From NCBI RefSeq assembly GCF_003952425.1, contig NZ_CP034449.1, positions 2,666,001 to 2,730,000 on the forward strand: a stretch of DNA of 64,000 bases. The letters run 5' to 3'. Position 1 is the first letter of the stretch; the number at the start of each line of letters is the position of its first letter. Under the pieces are notes generated by a model that was not told the DNA's origin, did not search any database, and saw nothing but the letters and a program-made list of their open reading frames with translations. The position numbers were made by a program, and so were the translations under genes. This document shows positions 30,152 to 38,923 of this stretch, in pieces. The DNA comes from Mesorhizobium sp. M2A.F.Ca.ET.046.03.2.1. Its GTDB lineage: Bacteria > Pseudomonadota > Alphaproteobacteria > Rhizobiales > Rhizobiaceae.

Positions 30152-30856
30152 ATGACCGACCTGTCCGCCTTTCCGATAGCCAAGCGCTGGCCGGCCAAGC
30201 AGCCCGAGCGCCTGCAGCTCTATTCGGCCACGACGCCCAACGGCGTGAAGGTCTCGATCGCGCTGGAGGAAATCGGCCTGCCCTATGAGCCGCATTATGT
30301 CGATATCGGCAAGAACGAGAGCTGGACGCCGGAATTCCTGTCGCTCAACCCGAACGGCAAGATACCGGCCATCATCGACCCGGACGGCCCGGGCGGCAAG
30401 CCGATCGGCCTGTTCGAGTCCGGCGCCATCCTGCTCTATCTGGCCGACAAGACCGGCAAGCTCATTCCCGCCGATCCGGCACGGCGCTACGAGACGATCC
30501 AGTGGGTGTTCTTCCAGATGGCGGCGATCGGCCCGATCTTCGGGCAGGTCGGCTTCTTCCACAAATTCGCCGGGCGCGAGATCGCCGACAAGCGGCCGCT
30601 CGAACGCTACCGCGACGAATCGCGGCGGCTGATCGGAGTGCTTGAAACGCGGCTGAAGGGCCGCAAGTGGATCATGGATGACGACTACACGATCGCCGAT
30701 GTGTCGATGCTGGGCTGGGTGCGCAACCTGATCGGCTTCTACGAAGCGCGCGAGCTGGTCGGTTTCGATGATTTCCCGACCGTCGCCGAATGGCTGGAGC
30801 GCGGCCTGGCGCGGCCGGCGGTGAAAAGGGGCCTCACCATTCCGGCGAAGGGCTGA
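30152..30856 (+). CDS. Glutathione S-transferase, YghU/GstB type
   Basis: 234 residues. An N-terminal extension is followed by the thioredoxin-fold segment LQLYSATTPNGVKVSIALEE, the binding motif NPNGKIPAIIDPDGPGG, and GLFESGAILLYLADKTG. The C-terminal helical domain has DDYTIADVSMLGWVRN. The long insertion around PDGPGGKPI is typical of the YghU group, which acts as disulfide reductases or peroxidases with glutathione. The ATG at 30152 follows CCGGAG. It stands alone, with no operon partners. Confidence 0.88.
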   Translation: MTDLSAFPIAKRWPAKQPERLQLYSATTPNGVKVSIALEEIGLPYEPHYVDIGKNESWTPEFLSLNPNGKIPAIIDPDGPGGKPIGLFESGAILLYLADKTGKLIPADPARRYETIQWVFFQMAAIGPIFGQVGFFHKFAGREIADKRPLERYRDESRRLIGVLETRLKGRKWIMDDDYTIADVSMLGWVRNLIGFYEARELVGFDDFPTVAEWLERGLARPAVKRGLTIPAKG

Positions 30857-31009
30857 AGACGGTTCAGGTAAAGTCGTGCGGCACAAGAGTCCTGCGGGCG
30901 CGCCCATGCCGGGCTGGTTTCGACGCTCGGCGCTTTGGCTGAAGGTAGCGGTGGGCTAAGCGGGCGCGGCTAGCGCCCACGTTGGAGATTAGCCGAAACC
31001 CCCAGGACG

Positions 31010-31166
31010 TCGTCATACTCGGGCTTGACCCGAGTATCCATGCCGTGGCCGCTGCCGTAGAGTGCAACGGTGCAGAATTCTGTAACTGCAGCAACGCTTT
31101 AGCGTCACGGCATGGATTCCAGGGTCTGCGCGCGTCGCTTCGCTCCTTGCTCCGCCCTGGAATGAC
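31010..31166. repeat. Intergenic inverted-repeat element
   Basis: CGTCATACTCGGGCTTGACC and the following CGAGTATCCATGCCGTG begin the element, and CACGGCATGGATTCCAGGG ... CCTGGAATGACGA ends it; inner parts are mutually inverted (ATGCCGTG / CACGGCAT). Part of the right end (CTCCGCCCTGGAATGACGA) recurs at 32563-32573. It fills most of the gap between the GST gene and the basic-protein gene. Confidence 0.6.
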
Positions 31167-31240
31167 GACCGAGCTGTCTTGACCGCCAATCGCGAAGGTC
31201 CGGCTCGGCGACTTCGCCGTCCGGAATCGCGCAAAAAGGG

Positions 31241-31597
31241 CTATTTCGTCTTGGCCTTGGCACCACTGCGGCCGAGCATAGAGGCCGCAAGCCGCGCAGT
31301 CGCGACGACTGCTCCTGTGGCGACGCTTGCCACGGCGCGGATCGGACCCGCTTTCTTTGCCGCCGACTTGGGATGTTTCGCGCTCTTAGCCTCGACTTTA
31401 TGGGCCGCAACCTTACGGGCCGCGGCTTTGTGGGTCACGCCTGGCGTCACTTTCTTCGGGGCCGCCTTGCCGAAAGCCGGCTTGGCGTCTTTCGATCGCT
31501 CGGCGATCGCCGGGCCGGCGCCCGCCTTGGCCTGCGTCGTCCTGGATTGGGTGGCCCTGGTTTTTTTGGCCACGGGCTTTCTGCTGTTGGTTGCCAT
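31241..31597 (-). CDS. Lysine/alanine-rich basic protein (histone H1-like)
   Basis: 118 residues from the ATG at 31597. It is rich in Lys, Ala, Arg, Thr and Pro with repeated AAKK/AAxK motifs (KAAARKVAAHKVEAKSAKHP), as in bacterial histone H1-like and PhaF-type nucleoid proteins. A hydrophobic stretch (AVASVATGAVVATARLAASM) is near the C terminus. Upstream in-frame sequence is rejected as leader. DNA binding is inferred from composition only. Confidence 0.65.
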   Translation of the reverse strand: MATNSRKPVAKKTRATQSRTTQAKAGAGPAIAERSKDAKPAFGKAAPKKVTPGVTHKAAARKVAAHKVEAKSAKHPKSAAKKAGPIRAVASVATGAVVATARLAASMLGRSGAKAKTK

Positions 31598-31786
31598 CTG
31601 ACAGTTCCTGCTCGCTTCTTTTCCGCAATTCCGGACGGAAAGCGGTTGTCCGCTCCCCTGGAATTGCTCCGGCGCCGGACAATTCGGGATAGGCTGATAA
31701 CGGCGTGAAAACCTTAAAGTTCCCGTCCGAAAATATCGAAAATTGAGCAGGTTAACCAATCACCAGCATCATTGATCAATGACCCG

Positions 31787-32401
31787 TCATTGACCGATGA
31801 CCATGTCGGCCGGCCGGCGCCGCGCCAGCACGCGCTCGATGTTGGGCATGTCGTTGGAGGCGATCCAGGCGCGGGCGTCCTCATCCGACTTGCCATGCTC
31901 GCGCCAGCGCTCCATCAGCCGGCGCTCGAGCTCATTGCGCGGCACGTCGACGAAGATGGTGAAATCGAACAATGGCGCCAGCCGCGTCCACGGCTCCTCG
32001 TCGAGCAGCAGGTAATTGCCCTCGACCAGGATGAACTTGGTGTCGGCGGAAACGATCTCGGCCGCCGCGCGCGACAGTTCGATGCTGCGGTCGAACACCG
32101 GAATGGCGATGTCGGGTTCGCCGGAGCGGATGCGCTTCAACAGCGTCTCGAAGCCGGCGAAGTCGAAGGTTTCCGGCGCGCCCTTGCGCGGACGCAGGCC
32201 GCGGCGGTTGAGGATGATGTCGTCATAGTGGAAGCCGTCCATCGGCACGACCTCGGATGTGCCTTCGGGCAGAAGCTCATGCAGGTTCGCCGACAGTGTC
32301 GACTTGCCGGAGCCCGGCGGACCGGCAATGGCGACGACGAAGCGCTTGGCCTTGCCGGCGCGCTTGAAGATGGCGGCAGTGATATGGGCGATCTCGGACA
32401 T
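31787..32401 (-). CDS. P-loop nucleoside/sugar kinase-like protein
   Basis: 204 residues. The Walker A motif GPPGSGKST (about residues 26-34) is followed by MDGFHYDD, which matches the uridine kinase/phosphoribulokinase-like fold, and a Walker B-like KFILVEGNYLLLDEEPW. The C-terminal part has RLMERWREHGKSDEDARAWI. Members of this group phosphorylate nucleosides, pantothenate or sugars; some rhizobial relatives lie beside fructose transport genes. The substrate cannot be read from this sequence. The gene is isolated here. Confidence 0.8.
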   Translation of the reverse strand: MSEIAHITAAIFKRAGKAKRFVVAIAGPPGSGKSTLSANLHELLPEGTSEVVPMDGFHYDDIILNRRGLRPRKGAPETFDFAGFETLLKRIRSGEPDIAIPVFDRSIELSRAAAEIVSADTKFILVEGNYLLLDEEPWTRLAPLFDFTIFVDVPRNELERRLMERWREHGKSDEDARAWIASNDMPNIERVLARRRPADMVIGQ

Positions 32402-32598
32402 CGGCGCCTCTTCGGTAAGGGTGCGGCCGGCATTTTGGCGGGTGTCGGTGGAAATTTCAAACCTGCTCTTGGTGACTGAGGCTCGACCGCTTGTTCGGCA
32501 GCCTCCCGCTTTCGAAATTGGCCGGAACGCCTGCCCCCTTCGTCATCCACGGGCTCCGCCCTGGAATGACGAACTCCCAGGCGCCCCCGCCTGAACCC

Positions 32599-33705
32599 CT
32601 ACGCCGGAGCTGAACGCCCGATGCGCAGGAAGCCGCTGTCGAACGGCGCCTCCTTCACCGCGCCGTTCGGCGCAAGAACGCGCAAACGATCGGCCACTGC
32701 CTCAATCTCGGCCGGCGCCTCGGCCTCGGCGGACGGAACCGCGCCGATGACATGGCGAAACGACACCGACCGCCCTTCAGCCAGCGCGAAGGCCGTGGCC
32801 ATGCCTTCATGCTTCAGCCAATTGTCGCCGAGCGAGGCGGCATGGCCGATCGCGCTGCGGCCGTCCTCGATGCCGAGCACGCCGAGATGGCGGCCGCTCC
32901 AGGGCGCGTAGTCGCGGCCGCCATTCGAGAACCACAGCATCGTCACCGGCAGTTCGGCCGGGTTCTTCAGCACCAGAACCAGGTCCTTCTCCGCGCGCCG
33001 CGCGATCGCCGTCCAGCCCGGGCCGCCGTGATCCGCCTCGACCAGCGTGACGAAATCCTCGCGCCTGTCTTCCATGCGGTAGTCGGTGAGGTCGGTGGTG
33101 CCGCCGGCGGCGAGCGGAAACTGCGTGAGGTCGGCGGCGCGGGCCGGATAGGCAAGCATGAAGCGGCCGCGCGCCGGGTCGGGCTCCAGCGGCGTTGGGG
33201 GCGTGACAGCGACGCGCTTGGGCGAGAAGGCGAGCCGGCCGCCGCCTTGCATGACCGTCATCGGATGATGGGCGACGGAGATGGCGCCGGAGCCGCCGGA
33301 GAAGACGTGCTCCTGGTAAAGGAAAGGATGGTCGTCGCGCAGGGTAAAAACCTTGTCGACGGCGGCGCCCATCACCTTGCGGCGCAGCCGGAACACGGCC
33401 CGCCAGCCGCCGGCAATGGCGCCCTTTTCGACGACGTCCCATTCGCTGTTGGCCGGCCAGCCATGCAGGGGTGCCGCCTCGACGTCGCTGGCGGAGAAGG
33501 GTGAGCAGAGGAAATCGCCGGAGAGGCGCACCGTGCCTTCCGGGAGGTTCGCGGGCAATGTCTCGCGCGGCGCGCCGACCCAGGGCGCGCGATGCAGCGG
33601 CTTCAGAACGCGGCCATCGGCCTCGATGTCCATGGCGGCGATATGGCCGACGGCGAGATCGAGCGAGACGGAGATGCCTTTTGCGCCGATCGTGACCGTG
33701 TTCAT
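32599..33705 (-). CDS. Aldose 1-epimerase-like protein (galactose mutarotase fold)
   Basis: 368 residues from the ATG at 33705 with GGGAGG upstream. The beta-sandwich mutarotase-type segments include DHPFLYQEHVFSGG and LVLVLKNPAELPVTMLWFSN. The N-terminal part has WVGAPRE and DFLCSPFSASDVE. It probably binds a carbohydrate. The exact activity is unclear, because the canonical mutarotase His/Glu signatures are not obvious. Frame extension upstream into the repeat element is not coding. Confidence 0.65.
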   Translation of the reverse strand: MNTVTIGAKGISVSLDLAVGHIAAMDIEADGRVLKPLHRAPWVGAPRETLPANLPEGTVRLSGDFLCSPFSASDVEAAPLHGWPANSEWDVVEKGAIAGGWRAVFRLRRKVMGAAVDKVFTLRDDHPFLYQEHVFSGGSGAISVAHHPMTVMQGGGRLAFSPKRVAVTPPTPLEPDPARGRFMLAYPARAADLTQFPLAAGGTTDLTDYRMEDRREDFVTLVEADHGGPGWTAIARRAEKDLVLVLKNPAELPVTMLWFSNGGRDYAPWSGRHLGVLGIEDGRSAIGHAASLGDNWLKHEGMATAFALAEGRSVSFRHVIGAVPSAEAEAPAEIEAVADRLRVLAPNGAVKEAPFDSGFLRIGRSAPA

Positions 33706-33795
33706 GAATGCCTCCCGCGAATCTTTTCTCGCGGGGAGCAAAGCCCGTCGAATGCCTCCCGTGCAAGCAGCGCGATCGGCATTTTGCATCAGTTC

Positions 33796-33944
33796 CTCAC
33801 CCTCCCCCTTACGGGGAGGCTCGGCGAGCGGTCGGAGCAAAGCGGAGACCGGTCGACGGGGAGGGGTCTGACAAAAAGAGTCCTTTCGACCCCCATCCCG
33901 ATCCTCTGCGCGGATCGACCCTCCCCACAAGGGGGAGGGTGGAG
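33796..33944. repeat. Intergenic inverted-repeat (MITE-like) element
   Basis: Left arm at 33796-33823 (CTCACCCTCCCCCTTACGGG...) is the near-perfect inverse of the right arm at 33916-33944. The arms enclose about 90 bases. It lies between the epimerase-like gene and the coiled-coil gene and resembles the other elements in this window. Confidence 0.65.
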
Positions 33945-33946
33945 CC

Positions 33947-35857
33947 CTACTGCCTTTTATACTCCCGCACCGGCGACTTCGTGCCATCCGTATAGGTCAC
34001 CTGAACCGCCATCGATTTCACGTCGTCCTTGACCTTGAAATAGGGCTGGTAGTCGGAGGGAATGGCATAGGGGTCCTTTGCGTCGCAGGGCGGCATCTTG
34101 ATCTCCTTGTCGAGCGCGCTGCCGTTGAGGCTGTAATGCACCTCCTTGATGGCGCAGCGGTAGGAGAGCATCTGGGTGAAATAGACCAGGCCACGATTGC
34201 CGCCGGAATCGAAAGCGATCCACGACGTCCAGAACTGGTCGAGGATCTGCTTGTTCTCCTGCTGGAGCGCGCCGTCGGGGTCGAAGCGGATGTCGAACGG
34301 GCCGGTCTCGCGGCCGCGGATGTCGAGATATTTTATGGCGATGGTGGTGGCGGCAGTGCTGTCCGGCAACTCGAAGCTCGGATTGGGCATCGGCTTGCCG
34401 GTGCGCTGGTCGTTCATCGCCATCAGGCCGGTGTCGGTGAACGGGCCGGAATCGCCAAGGCGCCAGGAGATCGCCGTCGCCGGCTCGGGCAGCGAGATCG
34501 TCATCGACCAGCCGGCGTTGGAGCGCATCGGCGTCAGCGTCGGCACGAAGCGCGACGGGTCGAGCACGTCGCCCAACGCCGTCAGCCGGCTGCGGCTGCG
34601 GTCGAGCCAGTCGGCCAGTTGTGTCTGGTCGACGAAATATTTCAGCAGGCCGCCGTCCTTCTCGTAGGCGACGAATTTGCTCAGCGCCTGCGCCTCGCTG
34701 CGCTTGTCGGCCAGCGTCTGGCTGCCGAGGCGATCCTCGGAAAACTCCTGCGCCAGGAGAAAATAAGCCGGCGCATAATCGGGGTTGGCCGCGATGAAGG
34801 CGTTGAGCTTGTCGAGCCGCTGCGCGTCGTCGAACTGCAACAGATGCACGAGCTTGATCGAGGGCGCCTTGGCTTTCTCCGTCAGCGTGCCGAACACTTC
34901 GCGGGCGCCGGCCTTGCCGTCCTGGACCCTGAGCAGCGTGGCAAAGCGCGTATAGGGGTCGATGGCGTCAACGTCGAAGCCGGCAAAGGCGAGATAGGAG
35001 CGGCGGGCGTTGAGCATGTCGCCTGCGAGCTCATAGACGCGGGCATTGTGGTAGAATTCGTCGGGACGCTTCGGATCGGCGATCGCGCCGCCCTGGGCCA
35101 GCCGGGCGAAGCCCTTGGCGATCGTGTCGATCGAAGCGGCGATCTGCTCGGTCGTCGCCTGCAGCTTTTCCGCCTGCGCCTGCTGCTGTTGCTGGCCGGC
35201 GGCCAAGGTGTCGGTCGTCTGCTTGACCGCCTCGACAGTCTTCTGCGTCTCGGCGCCTTGCGCCGACTGCTGCTGTTGGGCGGAAGCGATCTGCTCAGTC
35301 TTCTGCGCCACCGTATCCGTGGTCTGCTTGACCGCCTCGACGGTCTTCTGCGTCTCGGCACCCTGCGCGGTCTGCTGTTGCTGGGTGGAAGCGATCTGCT
35401 CGGTGGTCTTGGCGACCGTGTCGGTCGACTTCATGACCTCCTCGACCGTTTTCTGCGTCTCGGTGACCGTCTGCTCGATCTTCGCCACCTTCTGCGAGAC
35501 GATGCCCAGCGATTGCTGCAGCTCGGCGACGGCCGGCACAAGGTTGGCGATCACGCCGTTCTGCGAATTCGTTTCCTGCTGGATGCCGTAGACGCCGCCG
35601 GCGATCGCCGCCGCACTGGTGGCGAAGATCAGCGCCGGCATCGCCTTGGCGGCCAGCACCAGGCGCAGCACCATGGCGACGGCGATGATGATGGCCGCGA
35701 CGGCCGCGACCAGGGCAATGTAGGCGGCAAAGGGCCCGAGCGGGTTGAGCACATCGCCGACTGCGCCGCTGATAAAGGCGAAGCTCGCCGCCCATTTGCC
35801 GGTGCGGCTGAGCGATGCCCTGAGCAACGAGGTCGTACCCGTGGCGATTTCCGACAT
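33947..35857 (-). CDS. Large membrane-anchored coiled-coil protein of unknown function
   Basis: 636 residues from the ATG at 35857 (GGGGGGATCGGC before it). Two hydrophobic segments (about residues 41-68 and 73-92) are followed by a long Gln/Thr-rich coiled coil. It contains a 35-residue repeat at 144-178 and 179-213, and a partial third copy from 214. A TPR-like helical region (about 255-400, PDEFYHNARVYELAGDMLNA) and a beta-rich C-terminal domain (about 420-636) come after. Two Cys near the C terminus (SYRCAIKEV, MPPCDAKD) could form a disulfide if the domain is periplasmic. No family is recognised. The chain resembles sensor- or adhesin-like scaffolds with an MCP-like coil, but no signalling domain is visible. 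Confidence 0.75.
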   Translation of the reverse strand: MSEIATGTTSLLRASLSRTGKWAASFAFISGAVGDVLNPLGPFAAYIALVAAVAAIIIAVAMVLRLVLAAKAMPALIFATSAAAIAGGVYGIQQETNSQNGVIANLVPAVAELQQSLGIVSQKVAKIEQTVTETQKTVEEVMKSTDTVAKTTEQIASTQQQQTAQGAETQKTVEAVKQTTDTVAQKTEQIASAQQQQSAQGAETQKTVEAVKQTTDTLAAGQQQQQAQAEKLQATTEQIAASIDTIAKGFARLAQGGAIADPKRPDEFYHNARVYELAGDMLNARRSYLAFAGFDVDAIDPYTRFATLLRVQDGKAGAREVFGTLTEKAKAPSIKLVHLLQFDDAQRLDKLNAFIAANPDYAPAYFLLAQEFSEDRLGSQTLADKRSEAQALSKFVAYEKDGGLLKYFVDQTQLADWLDRSRSRLTALGDVLDPSRFVPTLTPMRSNAGWSMTISLPEPATAISWRLGDSGPFTDTGLMAMNDQRTGKPMPNPSFELPDSTAATTIAIKYLDIRGRETGPFDIRFDPDGALQQENKQILDQFWTSWIAFDSGGNRGLVYFTQMLSYRCAIKEVHYSLNGSALDKEIKMPPCDAKDPYAIPSDYQPYFKVKDDVKSMAVQVTYTDGTKSPVREYKRQ

Positions 35858-35981
35858 GCCGATCCCCCCAAATCCAAGCCGCGACATACTAGCGGAAAGG
35901 AGGTGGGGATGGCAAAGCGGGGGTTGGCGGCATTGGAACGGCCGTTGCTACACCGATCGCTATCGCTAATGACAGAGGTTT

Positions 35982-36141
35982 GGCGCTGCCCCTCATCGCC
36001 CTGCCGGGCACTTCTCCCCGTATAGTGACGGGGAGAAGGGGCTGGCCGCGATGACGGCGCCCTTTCTGTAGCGCCGGCGATTTGCGAAATCGCTGGCGAC
36101 AGCGTCCCTCTCCCCGTCACTATACGGGGAGAGGATGCCGG
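35982..36141. repeat. Inverted-repeat element, left part (split by IS481)
   Basis: The left arm (about 35982-36035, with GCGCTGCCCCTCAT and CTCCCCGTATAGTGACGGGG) faces a right arm beginning at 36108 (CTCCCCGTCACTATACGGGG). The right arm continues after the insertion sequence at 37472-37497 (GGCAGGTGAGGGGCAGTGCC). Removing the insertion and one CCGG copy restores a symmetric element of about 180 bases. Confidence 0.75.
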
Positions 36142-37471
36142 TGTCCGAACCGGATAGATAGGTAACAGAATGGACCGATTAGATGGGTGACAGTTTTCTT
36201 GCCAGCCGGGAGGACCGGCGATGGTTTGGCGAGAGACTGGCATCATGGATGAGCGGCTTCGTTTTGTTGTTGAATGCCTAGCTGGCGAGGAGACGATGAC
36301 GCAGCTTTGCGCGGCCTTCGAGATCTCACGCAAGACCGGCTACAAATGGCTTGGGCGTTACCGGGAGACCGGGCCGGAAGGCCTGCACGACCGGCCGCGG
36401 GCGCCGCTCGATCACGGCCGAGCAACGGCAGCCGAGCTGGTGGAGCGGATCGTGGCGGAGAAGGAAGCGCATCCGCTGTGGGGGCCGAAGAAGATCATAG
36501 CGCGGCTGAAGCGGGCGGAGCCCAGTTGTGGCTGGCCGGCAGTCTCGACAGCTGGCGAGATCCTGAAGCGGCATGGTCTTGTGGGACGCCGGCGCCGGCG
36601 CTGGCGGGCTGTGGGCAATGGGCCATGGCCGGAGCCTGCGGCGCCGAATGCGGTGTGGACGGTAGACCACAAGGGCTGGTTCCGGACCCGTGACGGCTGG
36701 CGCTGCGAGCCATTGACGGTGATGGATGCATTGAGCCGCTACCTGCTGGGGCTCGAGGCGACGGGCTCGACGGCCGACGAGGAGGCGTGGCCGGTGTTTG
36801 AGCGATTGTTTGAGGAAAACGGTCTGCCGGATCGCATTCGAAGCGACAATGGCCCACCCTTTGCGTCGGCCGGCGTCACAGGGCTGACGCCGCTGGCAGT
36901 GCGCTTCATTAAGCTCGGCATCGCCCTGGAGCGCATCCAGCCAGGCAAGCCGCAGCAGAACGGGCGCCATGAGCGTTTCCATCTGACCATGCTGCCGATG
37001 GCCGATGCACCGAAGGCTGACAAAGCGGCTCAAGCCAGGGCCTTCGAGAACTTCCGGCGCAGCTACAATGAGGAGCGTCCGCACGAGGCGCTGGGCATGG
37101 ACACCCCGGCACAGCATTACCGCCCCTCGACCCGACCGATGCCGAAGACAGCCCCTGAACCCGATTATCCGACCGAGGCAGCGGTGCGCGGCGTGCGCCA
37201 GAACGGCGCGGTCAAATGGCGGGGCACCGAGATCTATGTCTCGGCCACGTTGGCCGGCGAACCGATTGCCATTGAAGAGACCGAGGATGGCGAGTGGACG
37301 ATGCGCTTCCACACCCATCCGCTCGGCTTCATCGATGAGAAGCACATGAAACTGGTTCGCCGCAGCGCCGCGCCAAGCCGACCGCTTGGCGCTGCGGCGA
37401 CCGCATCATAGGGAGAGAAAACTGTTACCTATGTATCCGGTTCAAAGTGTTACCCATCTATCCGCTGGACA
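36142..37471 (+). mobile_element. IS481-family insertion sequence, apparently intact
   Basis: 1330 bases. The ends read TGTCC...; the left end (TGTCCGAACCGGATAGATAG) and the inverted right end (TGTCCAGCGGATAGATGGG) agree through GGTAACA. The flanking 4-bp direct repeat CCGG (36138-36141 and 37472-37475) is the target duplication. Each end carries two copies of a GATAGATGGGTAACA-like motif. It encodes one full transposase. Confidence 0.9.
36221..37411 (+). CDS. IS481-family transposase
   Basis: 396 residues. The N-terminal helix-turn-helix (QLCAAFEISRKTGYKWLGRY, about residues 27-46) is followed by the rve integrase core. Candidate DDE residues are Asp in WTVDHKGWF (first), Asp in RIRSDNGPPF (second) and Glu in GRHERFHLTM (third). 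The C terminus has NEERPHEALGMDTPAQHYRP. No frameshift or stop interrupts it, so the element may still be active. Starts at 36221 or 36245 are both possible. Confidence 0.92.
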   Translation: MVWRETGIMDERLRFVVECLAGEETMTQLCAAFEISRKTGYKWLGRYRETGPEGLHDRPRAPLDHGRATAAELVERIVAEKEAHPLWGPKKIIARLKRAEPSCGWPAVSTAGEILKRHGLVGRRRRRWRAVGNGPWPEPAAPNAVWTVDHKGWFRTRDGWRCEPLTVMDALSRYLLGLEATGSTADEEAWPVFERLFEENGLPDRIRSDNGPPFASAGVTGLTPLAVRFIKLGIALERIQPGKPQQNGRHERFHLTMLPMADAPKADKAAQARAFENFRRSYNEERPHEALGMDTPAQHYRPSTRPMPKTAPEPDYPTEAAVRGVRQNGAVKWRGTEIYVSATLAGEPIAIEETEDGEWTMRFHTHPLGFIDEKHMKLVRRSAAPSRPLGAAATAS

Positions 37472-37497
37472 CCGGCAGGCAGGTGAGGGGCAGTGCC
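37472..37497. repeat. Inverted-repeat element, right part (split by IS481)
   Basis: This is the remainder of the right arm of the element at 35982-36141, beginning with the second copy of the CCGG target duplication. Confidence 0.7.
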
Positions 37498-37634
37498 GCC
37501 CCTCCAAAAGCAAGGAAAGCATGCGCGACCCCCCAAAACCTGGGCAAATGCCTTCTTGCGTCCGTTAACCAGTTGGACGCGGCATATGGGTTACGTTAGT
37601 TTCGCCGCGTCTCAGCAACAGTTTTAGAACAGTC

Positions 37635-38684
37635 TTGCCCCCTACCTTCCCTCTCCTCCAGAAACTCATCGCCGTACTGGCATTGCTCGCGCTGGTCGCC
37701 GGCTGCACGACGGCGGCACCGCCTGAAAGCGTGCTTGCCGTGCCGGCGCAGCCGCAGAAATATGCGGCGATCGTGGTCGACGCCTTGACCGGCAAGACCC
37801 TGTTCGAGGTCAATTCGCGGTCGCAGCGCTATCCGGCGTCGCTGACCAAGATGATGACACTCTACATGCTGTTCGAGGCGCTGGAGAGCGGCCGGGTGAC
37901 CAAGGAAACGCGGATCCCGGTTTCCGACCACGCCGCCTCGCAGCCGCCGACAAAACTGCGTTTTAGGCGTGGCGAGACGATCGACGTCGATTCCGCCATC
38001 CGCGCCATGGTGGTGAAGTCGGCAAACGACGTGGCGGTGGCGGTGGGCGAATATCTGGGCGGCGGCTCGGAGGATCAGTTCGCCGCCATGATGACCGCCA
38101 AGGCGCGCTCGCTCGGCATGAGCGGCACCAATTTCCGCAACGCCTGCGGCCTGCCTGACGACGGCCAGGTGACCACGGCGCGCGACATGGCGGTGCTGGG
38201 CATGGCGCTGGAAAAGCGCTTCCCGCAGCATTTCCACTATTTCTCCGAAAGCGACTTCATGTTCCGCGGCAGGCTGGTGCGCGGCCATAACGACATGCTG
38301 GGGCGGGTGCGCGGCGTCGACGGCATCAAGACCGGCTACATAAGGGCTTCCGGCTACAACATCGTCACCTCCTACAATGCCGACGGGCGGCATCTGATCG
38401 TGGTGGTGATGGGCGCCGACACCGCGCGCCAGCGCAACGACCATGTCGAGGCGCTGATCCAGCGGAGTCTCGGACCGGCGATCGCCGATGCAAACCAGCC
38501 CAGGCTGATGTATTCCGGCCAGCAGCCGGCCTCGCCGCCGCTGCTTCCACCGGCGGACTCGGCGTTGCCAGGGTTGCCGCCGCAGCAGCCGACGCCCGCC
38601 TCGGCGGCGCCGGGTTCGACGGCGTCCGATTTTCCGTCGCCGGATCTGGCCTCGCCCGGCGCGCCGCTGCTGCAGACGCAGTAG
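37635..38684 (+). CDS. D-alanyl-D-alanine carboxypeptidase-type penicillin-binding lipoprotein
   Basis: 349 residues, peptidase S11 family, trimming pentapeptide in peptidoglycan. The signal ends in a lipobox LVAGC with Cys24, so it is probably membrane-anchored by lipid. Catalytic motifs SLTK (69-72), SAN (129-131) and KTG (232-234) are complete. The C terminus is Pro/Ala-rich (from about 300), unlike the beta domain of DacA. The reading frame has no ATG before the signal; a TTG at 37635 is the likely start, with no clear ribosome site, so the exact N terminus is uncertain. Confidence 0.85.
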   Translation: MPPTFPLLQKLIAVLALLALVAGCTTAAPPESVLAVPAQPQKYAAIVVDALTGKTLFEVNSRSQRYPASLTKMMTLYMLFEALESGRVTKETRIPVSDHAASQPPTKLRFRRGETIDVDSAIRAMVVKSANDVAVAVGEYLGGGSEDQFAAMMTAKARSLGMSGTNFRNACGLPDDGQVTTARDMAVLGMALEKRFPQHFHYFSESDFMFRGRLVRGHNDMLGRVRGVDGIKTGYIRASGYNIVTSYNADGRHLIVVVMGADTARQRNDHVEALIQRSLGPAIADANQPRLMYSGQQPASPPLLPPADSALPGLPPQQPTPASAAPGSTASDFPSPDLASPGAPLLQTQ

Positions 38685-38720
38685 GCGGCGGGGGAAAATT
38701 TTAGACGTCGGCGGGACAGC

Positions 38721-38879
38721 GCCCCCCTCTGGCCTGCCGGCCATCTCCCCCACTTGGGGGGAGATTGGCAGCTTTGGCGACGGCGCTCGTCTTGCAAACG
38801 TCTGTGATTGGCGAAGGCGGTCGTGACGGCTGATCTCCCCCCTTGAGGGGGAGATGTCCGGCAGGACAGAGAGGGGGGC
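38721..38879. repeat. Intergenic inverted-repeat (MITE-like) element
   Basis: The left arm (about 38721-38765) is the inverse of the right arm (about 38833-38879), each about 45 bases with several mismatches. Each arm holds its own small hairpin, CTCCCCCACTTGGGGGGAG and CTCCCCCCTTGAGGGGGAG. It separates two convergent genes and may end transcription both ways. Confidence 0.7.
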
Positions 38880-38923
38880 GAAGGAACGCGGCGTTTCTCT
38901 TTCTTAGGCCGCGCTGCCGTTGC

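Noticed and set aside
35160..35480. Tandem DNA repeats of about 105 bases
   Set aside because: They encode the 35-residue coiled-coil repeats of the protein at 33947-35857, not a CRISPR array.
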